Shown: one piece after another, positions 56,236 to 64,000 of the stretch
Position numbering within the stretch: the first letter of the stretch is position 1
How the letters are laid out: the number at the start of each line of letters is the position of its first letter
NCBI GenBank assembly: GCA_963732925.1
Contig: CAVTBJ010000013.1
Location: forward strand, 20,042 to 84,041
Length of the DNA stretch: 64,000 bases
Origin: DASZRZ01 sp963732925
GTDB taxonomy: Bacteria; Acidobacteriota; Terriglobia; Terriglobales; Acidobacteriaceae
Direction of reading: 5' to 3'
Made by a program: the position numbers and the translations under genes
The notes under the pieces: generated by a model
Databases searched by the model: none
What the model was told of the DNA's origin: nothing
Seen by the model: only the letters and a program-made list of their open reading frames with translations

Positions 56236-57477
56236 TCAGTATGCGAAATAGGGGCCCACACCAGCCGAGGTATTCTGCGACTCAATAGCCGTAAAAACAT
56301 TGCGGCCAAAGAAGAACGGCAAGCCCCAATCGAATGAGCTGGGATTGGGGCCGCCCAGATTGTTGTAGGCAAAGTTGCTGGTGTTTCCGAACAGCGTCTC
56401 GGCGTTGGCAATGCTGAAGGAGACGTTGCTGCTCACTCCGTTGCCTCCCAGGTTGGTCGCCGAAAAACTCTGTGCCGAGTTCGGGCAGTAGAAGAACTGA
56501 CTGGAGGAGCACAGGGGCATGCTGCTGCCAAGGGTGCCACTGTCCAGGAAGTACATGCCGTTGGAACCGCTGTCGATATAGCTGCTGCTGTAAGACTGCG
56601 ATTTGTAGGTGGTGGTGAAATTCCCGTAGCCGTCGAGGGTGAGCACCTGCGCGCTTCCCAACCCATTGTTGGACTGGGTGCCGATGCCGAATACCAGGGA
56701 GCCATCCACGCTGCTGGTTCCGGACGAGGAGATCGCAGGCAATTCGATGATGAGTCCGTTATTGTCGGTGGGAAACATCCACACGGGATTCTGAGCCTGC
56801 TGGCTGAGAGATGCCGCCGTCTCGCTGCAACTGCCCGCCGTGGGACATACGTAGTAGAAACCGGGATTGTTCATGGTGGTGAGAGCACAGGCTCCGCCGC
56901 AGTCCTGGCGAAAGGGTCCGACGCCCAGAATGCCATTGGCGCCCAGATCCTGAAGTGTGTCCTCCGATGGCCCAGTATTGGAGCAACTGTTGGGAATGGT
57001 AGGAAGCGCCGCGTCGCCGATGACCTGAATGGGCACCGAGCTCGCCACCTCGCTGGCGAGTTTCACATCCGCCAGGCGGATCGCTCCCCAGGTGTATCCA
57101 TCGGCAAACTGATTACACTCCGCGATGGGCGCGTTGGTGGAGTCGTCTTCCGCGGGCAGGGCCAGCGAGATGGTGGACGACAGCAGGCGCAGTCCCGTGG
57201 AGCCGGTGTCCACCAGAACATTGTCCACGGTCTGGCAGGAGCTGGTGCCGGGGATACAAACAGTCACCGAGGTAAACAGGCCATTCACGTAGTTAATTCC
57301 GGCCGGTCCGGAATTGACCGAGACCGGCTGGACGTTGGGTCCGGACGATGTAATGGTGTTGCCACCGGGGCCCTTATTGCTCGAGCCCGACGAGGAACCG
57401 CCTCCGCAGGCGGCCAGGGCTGCGAGCAAAAAAACGAGTGCGACTACTGTAAGCTGCAGGGAAATTTTCTGCTTCAC
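56236..57477 (-). CDS. DUF3443 lipoprotein with pepsin-like landmarks
   Basis: 413 residues from a GTG overlapping the DUF2844 stop (GTGA). Lipobox LAAC at 21-24, then a Ser/Gly linker. Two D-(T/S)-G-S motifs occur: VLVDTGSTGLRLL (D90) and YIDSGSNGMYFLD (D302). Between them lie a flap-like FADGYTWGAIRLADVKL (124-140) and ANGILGVG (180-187), matching the order of landmarks in pepsin-family (A1) aspartic peptidases: DTG, flap, D/N-GILG-G, DSG. Several Cys suggest disulfides. It should be an outer-membrane-bound or secreted protein. Peptidase activity is inferred, not known to me. Confidence 0.85.
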   Translation of the reverse strand: MKQKISLQLTVVALVFLLAALAACGGGSSSGSSNKGPGGNTITSSGPNVQPVSVNSGPAGINYVNGLFTSVTVCIPGTSSCQTVDNVLVDTGSTGLRLLSSTISLALPAEDDSTNAPIAECNQFADGYTWGAIRLADVKLASEVASSVPIQVIGDAALPTIPNSCSNTGPSEDTLQDLGANGILGVGPFRQDCGGACALTTMNNPGFYYVCPTAGSCSETAASLSQQAQNPVWMFPTDNNGLIIELPAISSSGTSSVDGSLVFGIGTQSNNGLGSAQVLTLDGYGNFTTTYKSQSYSSSYIDSGSNGMYFLDSGTLGSSMPLCSSSQFFYCPNSAQSFSATNLGGNGVSSNVSFSIANAETLFGNTSNFAYNNLGGPNPSSFDWGLPFFFGRNVFTAIESQNTSAGVGPYFAY

Positions 57478-57941
57478 TGGATCTGCTCCGTGGGGACTCC
57501 GCTGGGTACCATTGCCGGAACATAGGCTCTGCCGGAGAACGCTCGCTGATGTCCGCCGACTTGCACCACCAGTCCGGGCTCCTGAATCAGGAGCGGGCCG
57601 CGGTGAACGTGCTTTTGAGCCCCTTGTACATACTGGTCGAAGTAATTGCCAAGAAGCTGGCGCAGGTCCGGAATGGAGGGTCCGTGCCAGGAGACCGCAA
57701 ACACCCTACCCGCGGGCGAAGCGTATTCCCGGACGACGGTGCCGGCAGGGGTTTCCATCTGGTGGAGTACATAGCCGTTGCCCTGCACTACGCGGACGCT
57801 GGCCTTCATGTGCGCCTGATCGCTCTCCACTGTGCTCACGCTCTGGCCCAGGGTAGCGAAGGCAAGGCCCGGGACGGCGGCCAATAAGAGCAAGACTGAA
57901 CATACCGATCGGATTAACGATGTTTTGCCACTGCTGCTCAT
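57474..57941 (-). CDS. DUF2844 exported protein
   Basis: 155 residues with signal peptide SLIRSVCSVLLLLAAVPGLAFA. The mature part (TLGQSVSTVESDQAHMKASVRVV, METPAGTVVREYASPAGRVFAVSWHGPSIPDLRQLLGNYFDQY) is the DUF2844 pattern. The stop overlaps the DUF3443 start, so the two are translationally coupled. DUF2844 genes commonly sit beside DUF3443. It may be a folding, inhibitor or substrate partner for the pepsin-like protein, by inference only. Confidence 0.88.
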   Translation of the reverse strand: MSSSGKTSLIRSVCSVLLLLAAVPGLAFATLGQSVSTVESDQAHMKASVRVVQGNGYVLHQMETPAGTVVREYASPAGRVFAVSWHGPSIPDLRQLLGNYFDQYVQGAQKHVHRGPLLIQEPGLVVQVGGHQRAFSGRAYVPAMVPSGVPTEQIQ

Positions 57942-58063
57942 AAATGGCCCCTGTCGAGCACTTTCACCTTCACAACGTTTTGCTGCTGATGGTGCTGAGG
58001 ATAGAAACGCACATCTGCTACATAAGTTTCTATGCTAGATCCAAAACAACTACAAACTCGATA

Positions 58064-60601
58064 CTACCCGGGGGAGTGTGCCTCAGGAAAGGCACTATAG
58101 GGAAAGAAGAGAGTGAAAACAGTTCCATGCCTCTGCGGGCTGCGGCTGCTGCGGAGCCGGACTGTTGCATGATGTTTTTGGAGAATCTCGGCACTCACCC
58201 ATAACCCCAAGCCCGTCCCGGTCATTTCCTTTGTAGTAAAGAACGGCTCGAAGATATGCTTGCGGGTTTCCTCCGACATACCGTACCCGTTGTCGGCTAT
58301 GGTGACGCGAACTCCGTGGCGGCCGTTGCGCGGGTTGGTGGCTTCCCGTTCGCGCACGATGATCTTGCCGCCCTGGCTTGGCATGGCATCTTTGGCATTC
58401 TCAATGAAGTTCGTAAATACCTGCCGCAAATCGTTCTCGTATGCCAGGACAGGCCGGGAGCCCCGGTAAACGCGCTCCACTGCTACGCCGCACTCGCCGA
58501 GCTGACGCTGAAAAAGCGCAATAACCTCGTCGAGAAGCTTCGCGAGGTCAACCTGCTGAGCCCGAACTGACTGGCGATGAAAGCGGAGCGTTTGCAGGGT
58601 GATGTGGGAAACCCGAGCTAATTCCTGCTGGGCCATGACAACGTAAGACCGCAATTCCAGCGGCAATGCGGGGCTGTCCATCAGATACAGCAGATTTGTA
58701 ACCGCTTCCAGAGGATTATTGATCTCGTGAGCAATGGAGCTTGCCAAACGTCCTACCGCAGCCAATTTTTCGCTCTGGATCAGGGCAGCCTCCGCGCGCT
58801 TCTGGGCGGTGATTTCCAGAGACGCGGCGCTTATGGCCTGCACGCTTCCGTCCGGGGCAAAGACGGGATCGTAATTCACAGTCCAGTAGCGGTGTTCGCC
58901 GGGGCGCATCGGTAACTCGCCTTCCAGCAGGGCATTCTTGATGGGATGACCTTTGGCAACCTGACGGAACATGTCGTCGAGTCCGTCGATGGGAGCGATC
59001 TCCGTCAGTCCTTTGCCCAGAATCTGTTCTCTGGGCAGGCCGACAATCTCGGCCTGTCTCTCATTGAGCCGGAGATAACGGAATTCAACCGGATCGAACA
59101 AAGCGAGACCAATGGGAGCGCTGCTGTAAACGGCTTCCAATTCGGTGAGCCGGCGTTGGGCTTCCTGCCGGCTTTCTTCCAGAGCTTGCTCAATTTTTTT
59201 GCGCTCGGTGAGGTCGATCCCCAGAACCAGAACGCCGGAAACGGCGCCGTCGGATTCGCGGATTGGCTGATAGACAAAATCCAGACTGCGTTCTTCCCTT
59301 GCCTGACCCGGCGTGCGGGCCAACTGCACCCGGAAGTCGCTGGCCGAAAACCGCTCTCCGCTCTGGTAGACCCGATCCAGCAGCTCGAGGATGCTCTGAT
59401 CCACAACTTCAGGGAGCGCTTCGCGGATCGGTAAGCCGATCACGCTGCGCCCGCCAATGAGCTCGAGGTATTGCGGATTCGCCATTTCGAAAATAAATTG
59501 GGGACCGCGCAGCACGGCGAGAAAAGCGGGCACCTGTTGGAACAACTCTGCCACCCGGGTGCGCTGCATCTGAAGTTCCCTTTCGCTCTGATAGCGCCGC
59601 TGCTCAGCATCACTGGCATTGAGAAATCCGGCTATGCGCTGGGTCACCAGCCCGAAGAAGGTCTCGTAGGGGGTGTCAAAGGGCAGGCGCGGGCTGATAC
59701 CCAGCAACAGTACCCGTTGAATTGCCGAGTCTCCCTCGCTCGCGGGAAGCAGGCAGGCATTCTCAATCGACTCCGGCCAGGGCTCCACGGAAACTTTGCC
59801 AACGCGCTGCTCTACGTCGTTCAGCGTTAATGGAAGATGGGATTTCGCAACCTGCCGCAACGGCCAGGTTTCCGGCGCAAACAGAGTCTCTTTAGGGCCT
59901 CCAGTTGAGCCCGCGAGGGAGATTCGGCCGTCCGGGTAAACTGAGTACAGGGCAGCGAAAGGGATATCGGCAGGATTTGAAGCAAGAGTTCGTATGAGAG
60001 ACGCTCCGACACTCTGGGCATCACGGCTGAGGATACCGGGAGTGGACGTGACCGCCAGCAGAGTACGCATGCGGCGCTCTCCGAGCACTTGATCCGTGGT
60101 TTCACTGCAGACAACCAGAGTTCCGCAGATCTTGCCATCCTCATCGCGCACCGGGCTATAGCTGTAGGTCCAGAAGACCTCCTGCAGATTTCCGTCCCGG
60201 CTGATAGGCACGAGCTGATTGCGATGCCAGGTGGACTCGCCACGGCTCATCACGCCATCGATCTGCGGACCGATGATGGGCCAGATTTCCGGCCAGCATT
60301 CCACTCCGCGCTGTCCCAGGGCAGCGGGATGTTTATCGAAACCGATGCTAGGACGGTAGGCGTCGTTATAGAACTGAATCAGATCCGGTCCCCACCAGAG
60401 GAACATGGGATGGCGGGAAGCGAGCAGAAGATTGACCGTGGTCAGAAGTGTGGGCGGCCAATTTTCAACTGCGCCGACAGAAGTTCGACTCCAGTCGAAG
60501 CGCCGGGTCAGGTCGGCCATTTCGCCTTCTCCGGCAATTCTGGGGCCCAGGCCACGGCTGGCAGAATCAACCATGGGCCGTTTGGAATGGTCAGCGCTCA
60601 T
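58064..60601 (-). CDS. Multi-PAS sensor histidine kinase
   Basis: 845 residues from ATG at 60601. An N-terminal PAS of the type DWSRTSVGAVENWPP ... HPMFLWWGPDLIQFYNDAYRPSIG is followed by a GAF-like segment, then two further PAS domains (LFQQVPAFLAVLRG, LEAVYSSAPIGLALFDP) with PAC ends. Kinase core: H-box SIAHEINNPLEAVTNLLYLM (phospho-His), N-box NFIENAKDAM, G1 DNGYGMSEE and G2 GTGLGLWVS, all intact. No membrane segment, so it senses inside the cell. No response regulator is directly adjacent; the atypical FixJ gene is 2 kb away. Confidence 0.92.
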   Translation of the reverse strand: MSADHSKRPMVDSASRGLGPRIAGEGEMADLTRRFDWSRTSVGAVENWPPTLLTTVNLLLASRHPMFLWWGPDLIQFYNDAYRPSIGFDKHPAALGQRGVECWPEIWPIIGPQIDGVMSRGESTWHRNQLVPISRDGNLQEVFWTYSYSPVRDEDGKICGTLVVCSETTDQVLGERRMRTLLAVTSTPGILSRDAQSVGASLIRTLASNPADIPFAALYSVYPDGRISLAGSTGGPKETLFAPETWPLRQVAKSHLPLTLNDVEQRVGKVSVEPWPESIENACLLPASEGDSAIQRVLLLGISPRLPFDTPYETFFGLVTQRIAGFLNASDAEQRRYQSERELQMQRTRVAELFQQVPAFLAVLRGPQFIFEMANPQYLELIGGRSVIGLPIREALPEVVDQSILELLDRVYQSGERFSASDFRVQLARTPGQAREERSLDFVYQPIRESDGAVSGVLVLGIDLTERKKIEQALEESRQEAQRRLTELEAVYSSAPIGLALFDPVEFRYLRLNERQAEIVGLPREQILGKGLTEIAPIDGLDDMFRQVAKGHPIKNALLEGELPMRPGEHRYWTVNYDPVFAPDGSVQAISAASLEITAQKRAEAALIQSEKLAAVGRLASSIAHEINNPLEAVTNLLYLMDSPALPLELRSYVVMAQQELARVSHITLQTLRFHRQSVRAQQVDLAKLLDEVIALFQRQLGECGVAVERVYRGSRPVLAYENDLRQVFTNFIENAKDAMPSQGGKIIVREREATNPRNGRHGVRVTIADNGYGMSEETRKHIFEPFFTTKEMTGTGLGLWVSAEILQKHHATVRLRSSRSPQRHGTVFTLFFPYSAFPEAHSPG

Positions 60602-60891
60602 GTTCGGGGTAGAAGACTGGTTTGGCCGTGAGGGCCGATATCGAGATTCTACACGTCCGAAGTGGCTTTGACTCGGCGTAGATTCGGAGGACCAGGCAGG
60701 GGTCCCGTAACATGGAAGGTGTCCCATTCCCTCTGTTCTTGGCCCAAATCGGTGAGACTACAGGGCGCAAACGGGGGCCGGCTGGCCGGGCACGGAGCCA
60801 GGGTGAATTAGCCCGAGGAATTGATTCGTACGCCGAGGGCGAGCAATCAAGAAAATCCTGCCAGAAAAATCACGGCAGACTCTTCCTGAAG

Positions 60892-62283
60892 TTATTCCCG
60901 GGCAAACACCGCCGGGTCGGGATCGACAAAGAACTCATCATGCAGACTGCGCACGGCCTTGGGAACGTCGTCCTCGGCGATAACGAAGGTGATGTTAATT
61001 TCCGACGCGCCCTGCGAGATCATGCGCACGTTCACGCCGGCATCCGCGACGGCCTTGAAGACGCGGGCGGCGACGCCGGGAATCTCGCGGATGTTCTCTC
61101 CCACCAGGCAGACGATGGCATTGCGGCCGGAGAACTTCACGTCCCCCACCTTTTCCAGATCAGCGGCCACGGCGGGCAGCGCGTCATTGGAATCGACCGT
61201 CAGAGAGACACTGATCTCGGAGGTGGAGACCACGTCCACGGCGCAGCGGTGGCGGTCGAAAACATCAAAAATGCTGCGCAGGTAGCCGTGCGCCCCCAGC
61301 ATGCGGGTGGCAGTGATGTCGATGATGGTGACGCGCTTCTTGGCGGCGATGGCCTTGAACAGGCTCTGGCAGCGCGGGGGATGAGCGGTGATGCGGGTAC
61401 CCTGGTTCTCCGGGTTGCGCGAGTTCAGAACCAGCACCGGGATGTCCTTTTGCACGGCAGGCAGCACGGTGGAAGGATGCAAAACCTTGGCTCCGAAATA
61501 GGCAAGCTCGGCGGCCTCGTCGAAGGCGATTTCCCTGATGCGCAGGGCGTCGGGACAGAGGCGCGGGTCGGTAGTCTTCATGCCATCCACGTCAGTCCAG
61601 ATTTCGATCTGTTCGGCATCGAGCGCGGCGCCGATGATGGCGGCGGAGAAGTCCGAGCCCCCACGTCCGATGGTGGTGGGAATGCCCTCGCGGGTGGAAC
61701 CGATGAAGCCGCCCATGACGGGAACGCACGGACGCGGACCTTCCAGCATGGGCTTGAGGCGCTTCAGCAGCCGCTCATTGGTCTCCTCGAACTGCGGCAC
61801 GGCCCGGGTAAAGCTGCTGTCGGTGACGATGCACTGGCGGGAATCCACCATTTCGGCGTCGAGGCCGCGGGCGCGAAAGGCCGCGGCAACCAGCTTGCTG
61901 GACATGCGCTCGCCCACTCCCGCCACGTTGTCCAAGGTGCGGGGCGTGAGCTCCCCTACAGCGGAAACGCCGCGCAGCAGATCGTCGAGGGCGTTGAAGT
62001 CGGTTTCCATCTCGGCGCGAAGGGTGGAAAACTCTTCCGGCCCGATCAGCTCGGAAGCAGTTTTATAGTGCCGCTCGCGGATGCCGCGCGAAAGCTCCAG
62101 CGCAGTCGTGACATCGCCCCTGCCGGCAGCCTGCGACATGGCGAGAAGCTGGTCGGTGATCTTTGCCATGGCGCTGACCACCACGACGGGCCGCTTTTCG
62201 CGACGGTTGCAAACGATGCTCGCGGCGCGGTTGATGGCTAGGGCGTCCTCGACCGAGGTGCCGCCAAATTTCATTACGATCAT
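60892..62283 (-). CDS. lysC: Aspartate kinase
   Basis: 463 residues from ATG at 62283. N-terminal kinase motif MIVMKFGGTSVEDA, then VVVVSAMAKITDQL, FIGSTREGIPTTIGRGGSD (catalytic Thr/Gly loop) and WTDVDGMKTTDPR. Two ACT regions at the C-terminus (VTIIDITATRMLGAHGYLRSIFDVF, AVADAGVNVRMISQGASEINITFVI) suggest feedback control by lysine or threonine. It makes 4-phospho-aspartate for Lys, Met, Thr and diaminopimelate. asd lies upstream on the same strand with a 334-base gap, so they may have separate promoters. Confidence 0.96.
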   Translation of the reverse strand: MIVMKFGGTSVEDALAINRAASIVCNRREKRPVVVVSAMAKITDQLLAMSQAAGRGDVTTALELSRGIRERHYKTASELIGPEEFSTLRAEMETDFNALDDLLRGVSAVGELTPRTLDNVAGVGERMSSKLVAAAFRARGLDAEMVDSRQCIVTDSSFTRAVPQFEETNERLLKRLKPMLEGPRPCVPVMGGFIGSTREGIPTTIGRGGSDFSAAIIGAALDAEQIEIWTDVDGMKTTDPRLCPDALRIREIAFDEAAELAYFGAKVLHPSTVLPAVQKDIPVLVLNSRNPENQGTRITAHPPRCQSLFKAIAAKKRVTIIDITATRMLGAHGYLRSIFDVFDRHRCAVDVVSTSEISVSLTVDSNDALPAVAADLEKVGDVKFSGRNAIVCLVGENIREIPGVAARVFKAVADAGVNVRMISQGASEINITFVIAEDDVPKAVRSLHDEFFVDPDPAVFARE

Positions 62284-62617
62284 AGGGCTGATGTTGAGGA
62301 AGTTCCGAGTTTCAAGTTTCGCGTTTTCAAGTCTAAACAACGGATGACTACGTCTTTGCTTCGCTCGGCGGCTAAAGCCGCCTCTTCGATGCCTTATCCA
62401 TTGCAGGCCGGGAAGGCCTGCACCACCAGAGAATTCCTCCATTCAAGCCAGAACCGGGCTTGCATGGGCCGCCAGACGCAGGCGATACGGCCCGGGCAAC
62501 GCACGATCCCCTTGACTCATCCTCACTCCTGCCGTCGCTCGCCCTCGCTCGGGATGACAGGCGCCATCGTGAAAACCGCGCTCATCCCAATACCAACACC
62601 ACTCCGTTTGTCCCGCG
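62284..62617. other. 334-base gap between asd and lysC
   Basis: No coding frame. It holds a dispersed intergenic repeat copy at 62503-62559 and no clear terminator. Confidence 0.5.
62503..62559. repeat. Dispersed intergenic repeat, copy 3
   Basis: ACGATCCCCTTGACTC at one end and CGCTCGGGATGACA at the other; same ends as the copies at 10675 and 36847. Confidence 0.6.
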
Positions 62618-63676
62618 CTAATCTCCTATGTATCCCTTGGCCTTCAGCAGTTCGGCGTTAAGCACGGCCGCGCCGGCCGCACCGCGGATGGTGTTGTGTG
62701 ACAGCACGGTAAATTTCCAGTCGAGTAGGCCGCAGGGCCGCAGGCGTCCCACACTGGTGGTCATGCCGGCGCCACGGTCGCGGTCGAAGCGCGGCTGGGG
62801 GCGGTCCGGAGCGGTGTCGTATACCACGGGATCGGCGGGCGCGGAGGGCAGTTTGAGCTCCTGCGGCGCGGAACGGAATTCGCGCCACGTCGCGATCATC
62901 TGCTCGGCGGAGGCCGAACGTGACAGCTTCACCGAGATCGACTCGGTGTGTCCATCTTCGACGGGAACGCGGTTGCACTGCGCACTCATACCGAAGGCGG
63001 CGTCGCGGATGGCGCCATTATCGAGGGCACCGAGGAGCTTGCGGGTCTCCTCCTCCATTTTTTCTTCTTCCTTGGCGATGTAAGGGACGACGTTGCCGAG
63101 GATGTCGAGGGAGGCCACGCCGGGGTATCCCGCGCCGCTGACGGCCTGCATAGTGACGGCGAAAACCTTATCCAGACCGAACCGCTTATGGATAGGCGCC
63201 AGGGCTAGCACCAGGCCGATGGCGGAGCAGTTGGGATTGGTGACGATGAAGCCTCCAGAGTCACGGCGCCACTGCTGCTTTTCCAATAGTGCGATGTGAT
63301 CGGGGTTGACCTCGGGGATGACCAGGGGAACATCCTGCTGCATGCGGAAGGCACTGGAGTTGGAGATGACGGCGCAGCCGGCGGCGGCGAATTCAGGCTC
63401 AAGCTCGCGGGCGATGCCGGCATCGAGGGCGGCAAAGATAATTTTGGGAGCACCCTCGGGTTGGGCAGGCGAAACCGGCATCTGGGCAACGCGGGCGGGG
63501 ATGGGCGTAGCCAGACGCCAGCGCGCGGCTTCCGCGTAGGAAAGTCCGGAGGAGCGCTCGGAGGCGGCCAGCCATGCCACTTCGAACCAGGGGTGGTGCT
63601 CCAGCATCTGGAGAAAGCGCTGCCCGACCACACCGGTAGCGCCAAGAATGCCAACTGGAATTCTGCGTGAAGACAT
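62618..63676 (-). CDS. asd: Aspartate-semialdehyde dehydrogenase
   Basis: 352 residues from ATG at 63676. VGILGATGVVGQRFLQML (NADP motif) at 8-25, catalytic Cys in VTNPNCSAIGL, VSGAGYPGVAS and RVPVEDGHTESISVKL. It belongs to the archaeal/fungal-like branch of Asd by its long C-terminal domain and YPGV motif. It reduces aspartyl phosphate made by LysC. First gene before lysC on the strand. Confidence 0.95.
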   Translation of the reverse strand: MSSRRIPVGILGATGVVGQRFLQMLEHHPWFEVAWLAASERSSGLSYAEAARWRLATPIPARVAQMPVSPAQPEGAPKIIFAALDAGIARELEPEFAAAGCAVISNSSAFRMQQDVPLVIPEVNPDHIALLEKQQWRRDSGGFIVTNPNCSAIGLVLALAPIHKRFGLDKVFAVTMQAVSGAGYPGVASLDILGNVVPYIAKEEEKMEEETRKLLGALDNGAIRDAAFGMSAQCNRVPVEDGHTESISVKLSRSASAEQMIATWREFRSAPQELKLPSAPADPVVYDTAPDRPQPRFDRDRGAGMTTSVGRLRPCGLLDWKFTVLSHNTIRGAAGAAVLNAELLKAKGYIGD

Positions 63677-63785
63677 AGGATTGCCAACGATTTTATCAGC
63701 AGAGTTGGAGTCTTTGAAAATGAAGGCGTGGTTGGCCGCGACAGCGAGCGGGACGAGGCGTGCGCCCGGCCGCATGGAAAGCCGG

Positions 63786-64000
63786 CTAGTCGGCGCGGCG
63801 GCGGTGAATTTCCGAGGCGGTGGCCAGAAGGGGCTCCGGCGGCTGCGGCTTCTTGACCAGATACTCATGGGCGAGAACACCGACCAGGGCGGCGGTAGGC
63901 ACGGCGATGAGCGCGCCCAGAATCCCGGCCATGGCGCCTCCCAGGGTGAGCGCGACCACGATGGCGAGAGGCGGCAGCTTGACGCTGTAGCGCATGATGC
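63786..64000 (-). CDS. AI-2E family transporter, C-terminal fragment (5' end outside window)
   Basis: About 71 residues at the right edge, still open at 64000. LPPLAIVVALTLGGAMAGILGALIAVPTAALVGVLAHEYL is the last membrane region of the AI-2E/UPF0118 permease family. The short basic and Pro-rich tail follows. It may be a Na+/H+ antiporter or AI-2-type exporter; the name is only by family. Confidence 0.8.
   Translation of the reverse strand, partial: IMRYSVKLPPLAIVVALTLGGAMAGILGALIAVPTAALVGVLAHEYLVKKPQPPEPLLATASEIHRRRAD

Noticed and set aside
60712..62241. A 509-residue open frame on the plus strand
   Set aside because: Antisense to lysC, Gly/Asp/His-rich, no family pattern.

Overview
The window reads as chromosomal DNA from an Acidobacteriota bacterium, probably Terriglobia/Terriglobales. 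That rests on high GC, protein content and gene families typical of the group: DUF3443 and DUF2844 secreted proteins, a PEP-CTERM protein, several PilZ proteins, a stand-alone LigD-type polymerase, a MoxR/VWA pair and glcDEF. It is inference from content, since there is no rRNA in the window. I found no tRNA, CRISPR array, insertion sequence or prophage. Genes lie in short operons on both strands.

Layout. 1-8.6 kb: partial iron-type alcohol dehydrogenase, small conserved protein, PilZ protein, MoxR-type AAA+ ATPase with its VWA partner, secreted Ig-like protein, two-TM potassium channel, NmrA-type reductase, CDGSH iron-sulfur protein. 8.9-15.5 kb: universal stress protein, ZIP metal transporter, MidA-type methyltransferase, Ser/Gly-rich lipoprotein, stand-alone hydroxyacyl-CoA dehydrogenase domain, hemerythrin and Dps. 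15.5-23.9 kb, minus strand: glcF, glcE, glcD, a CBS-pair protein, an envelope protein, DUF58 and a PGPGW membrane protein. 24.1-30.2 kb: a clean pyruvate dehydrogenase operon (aceE-aceF-lpd) ending in msrA. 30.3-33.8 kb: DinB-like secreted protein, MFS exporter, a cysteine-rich exported rhodanese and a TlpA-type thioredoxin. 33.9-36.8 kb: dnaX-ybaB-recR. 37-40 kb: candidate structured RNA with a strong terminator, a receiver, and a zinc-peptidase/ATP-grasp operon. 40-45 kb, minus strand: DUF4142 protein, degenerate HD-GYP protein, overlapping xerD-xerC, LigD-Pol. 45-52.8 kb: phosphosite-less receiver, Nramp-like transporter, active/inactive M16 peptidase pair, cytochrome P450, PilZ protein. 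52.8-60.6 kb, minus strand: PEP-CTERM protein, PilZ-TM-SPOR fusion, atypical FixJ-like regulator, DUF2844-DUF3443 operon, PAS histidine kinase. 60.9-64 kb, minus strand: lysC, asd and the end of an AI-2E family protein.

Themes. Central carbon flow (glcDEF, PDH, asd/lysC) sits beside envelope and secretion functions. Cyclic-di-GMP signalling is prominent: three PilZ proteins plus a probably dead HD-GYP protein. Two other receivers have lost catalytic residues. The most interesting points are: DUF3443, which carries the full order of pepsin-like landmarks and is co-transcribed with DUF2844; a PilZ protein fused through a membrane segment to a SPOR domain; the zinc-peptidase/ATP-grasp pair; and a duplicated promoter-leader shared by the CDGSH and ZIP genes.

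Caveat. From about 3.6 to 18.3 kb many genes carry single-base frameshifts that leave the protein sequence otherwise intact (VWA, NmrA, ZIP, MidA, lipoprotein, Dps, glcE, glcF). I read these as assembly or read errors rather than gene decay, because 18.3-45 kb is almost free of them.
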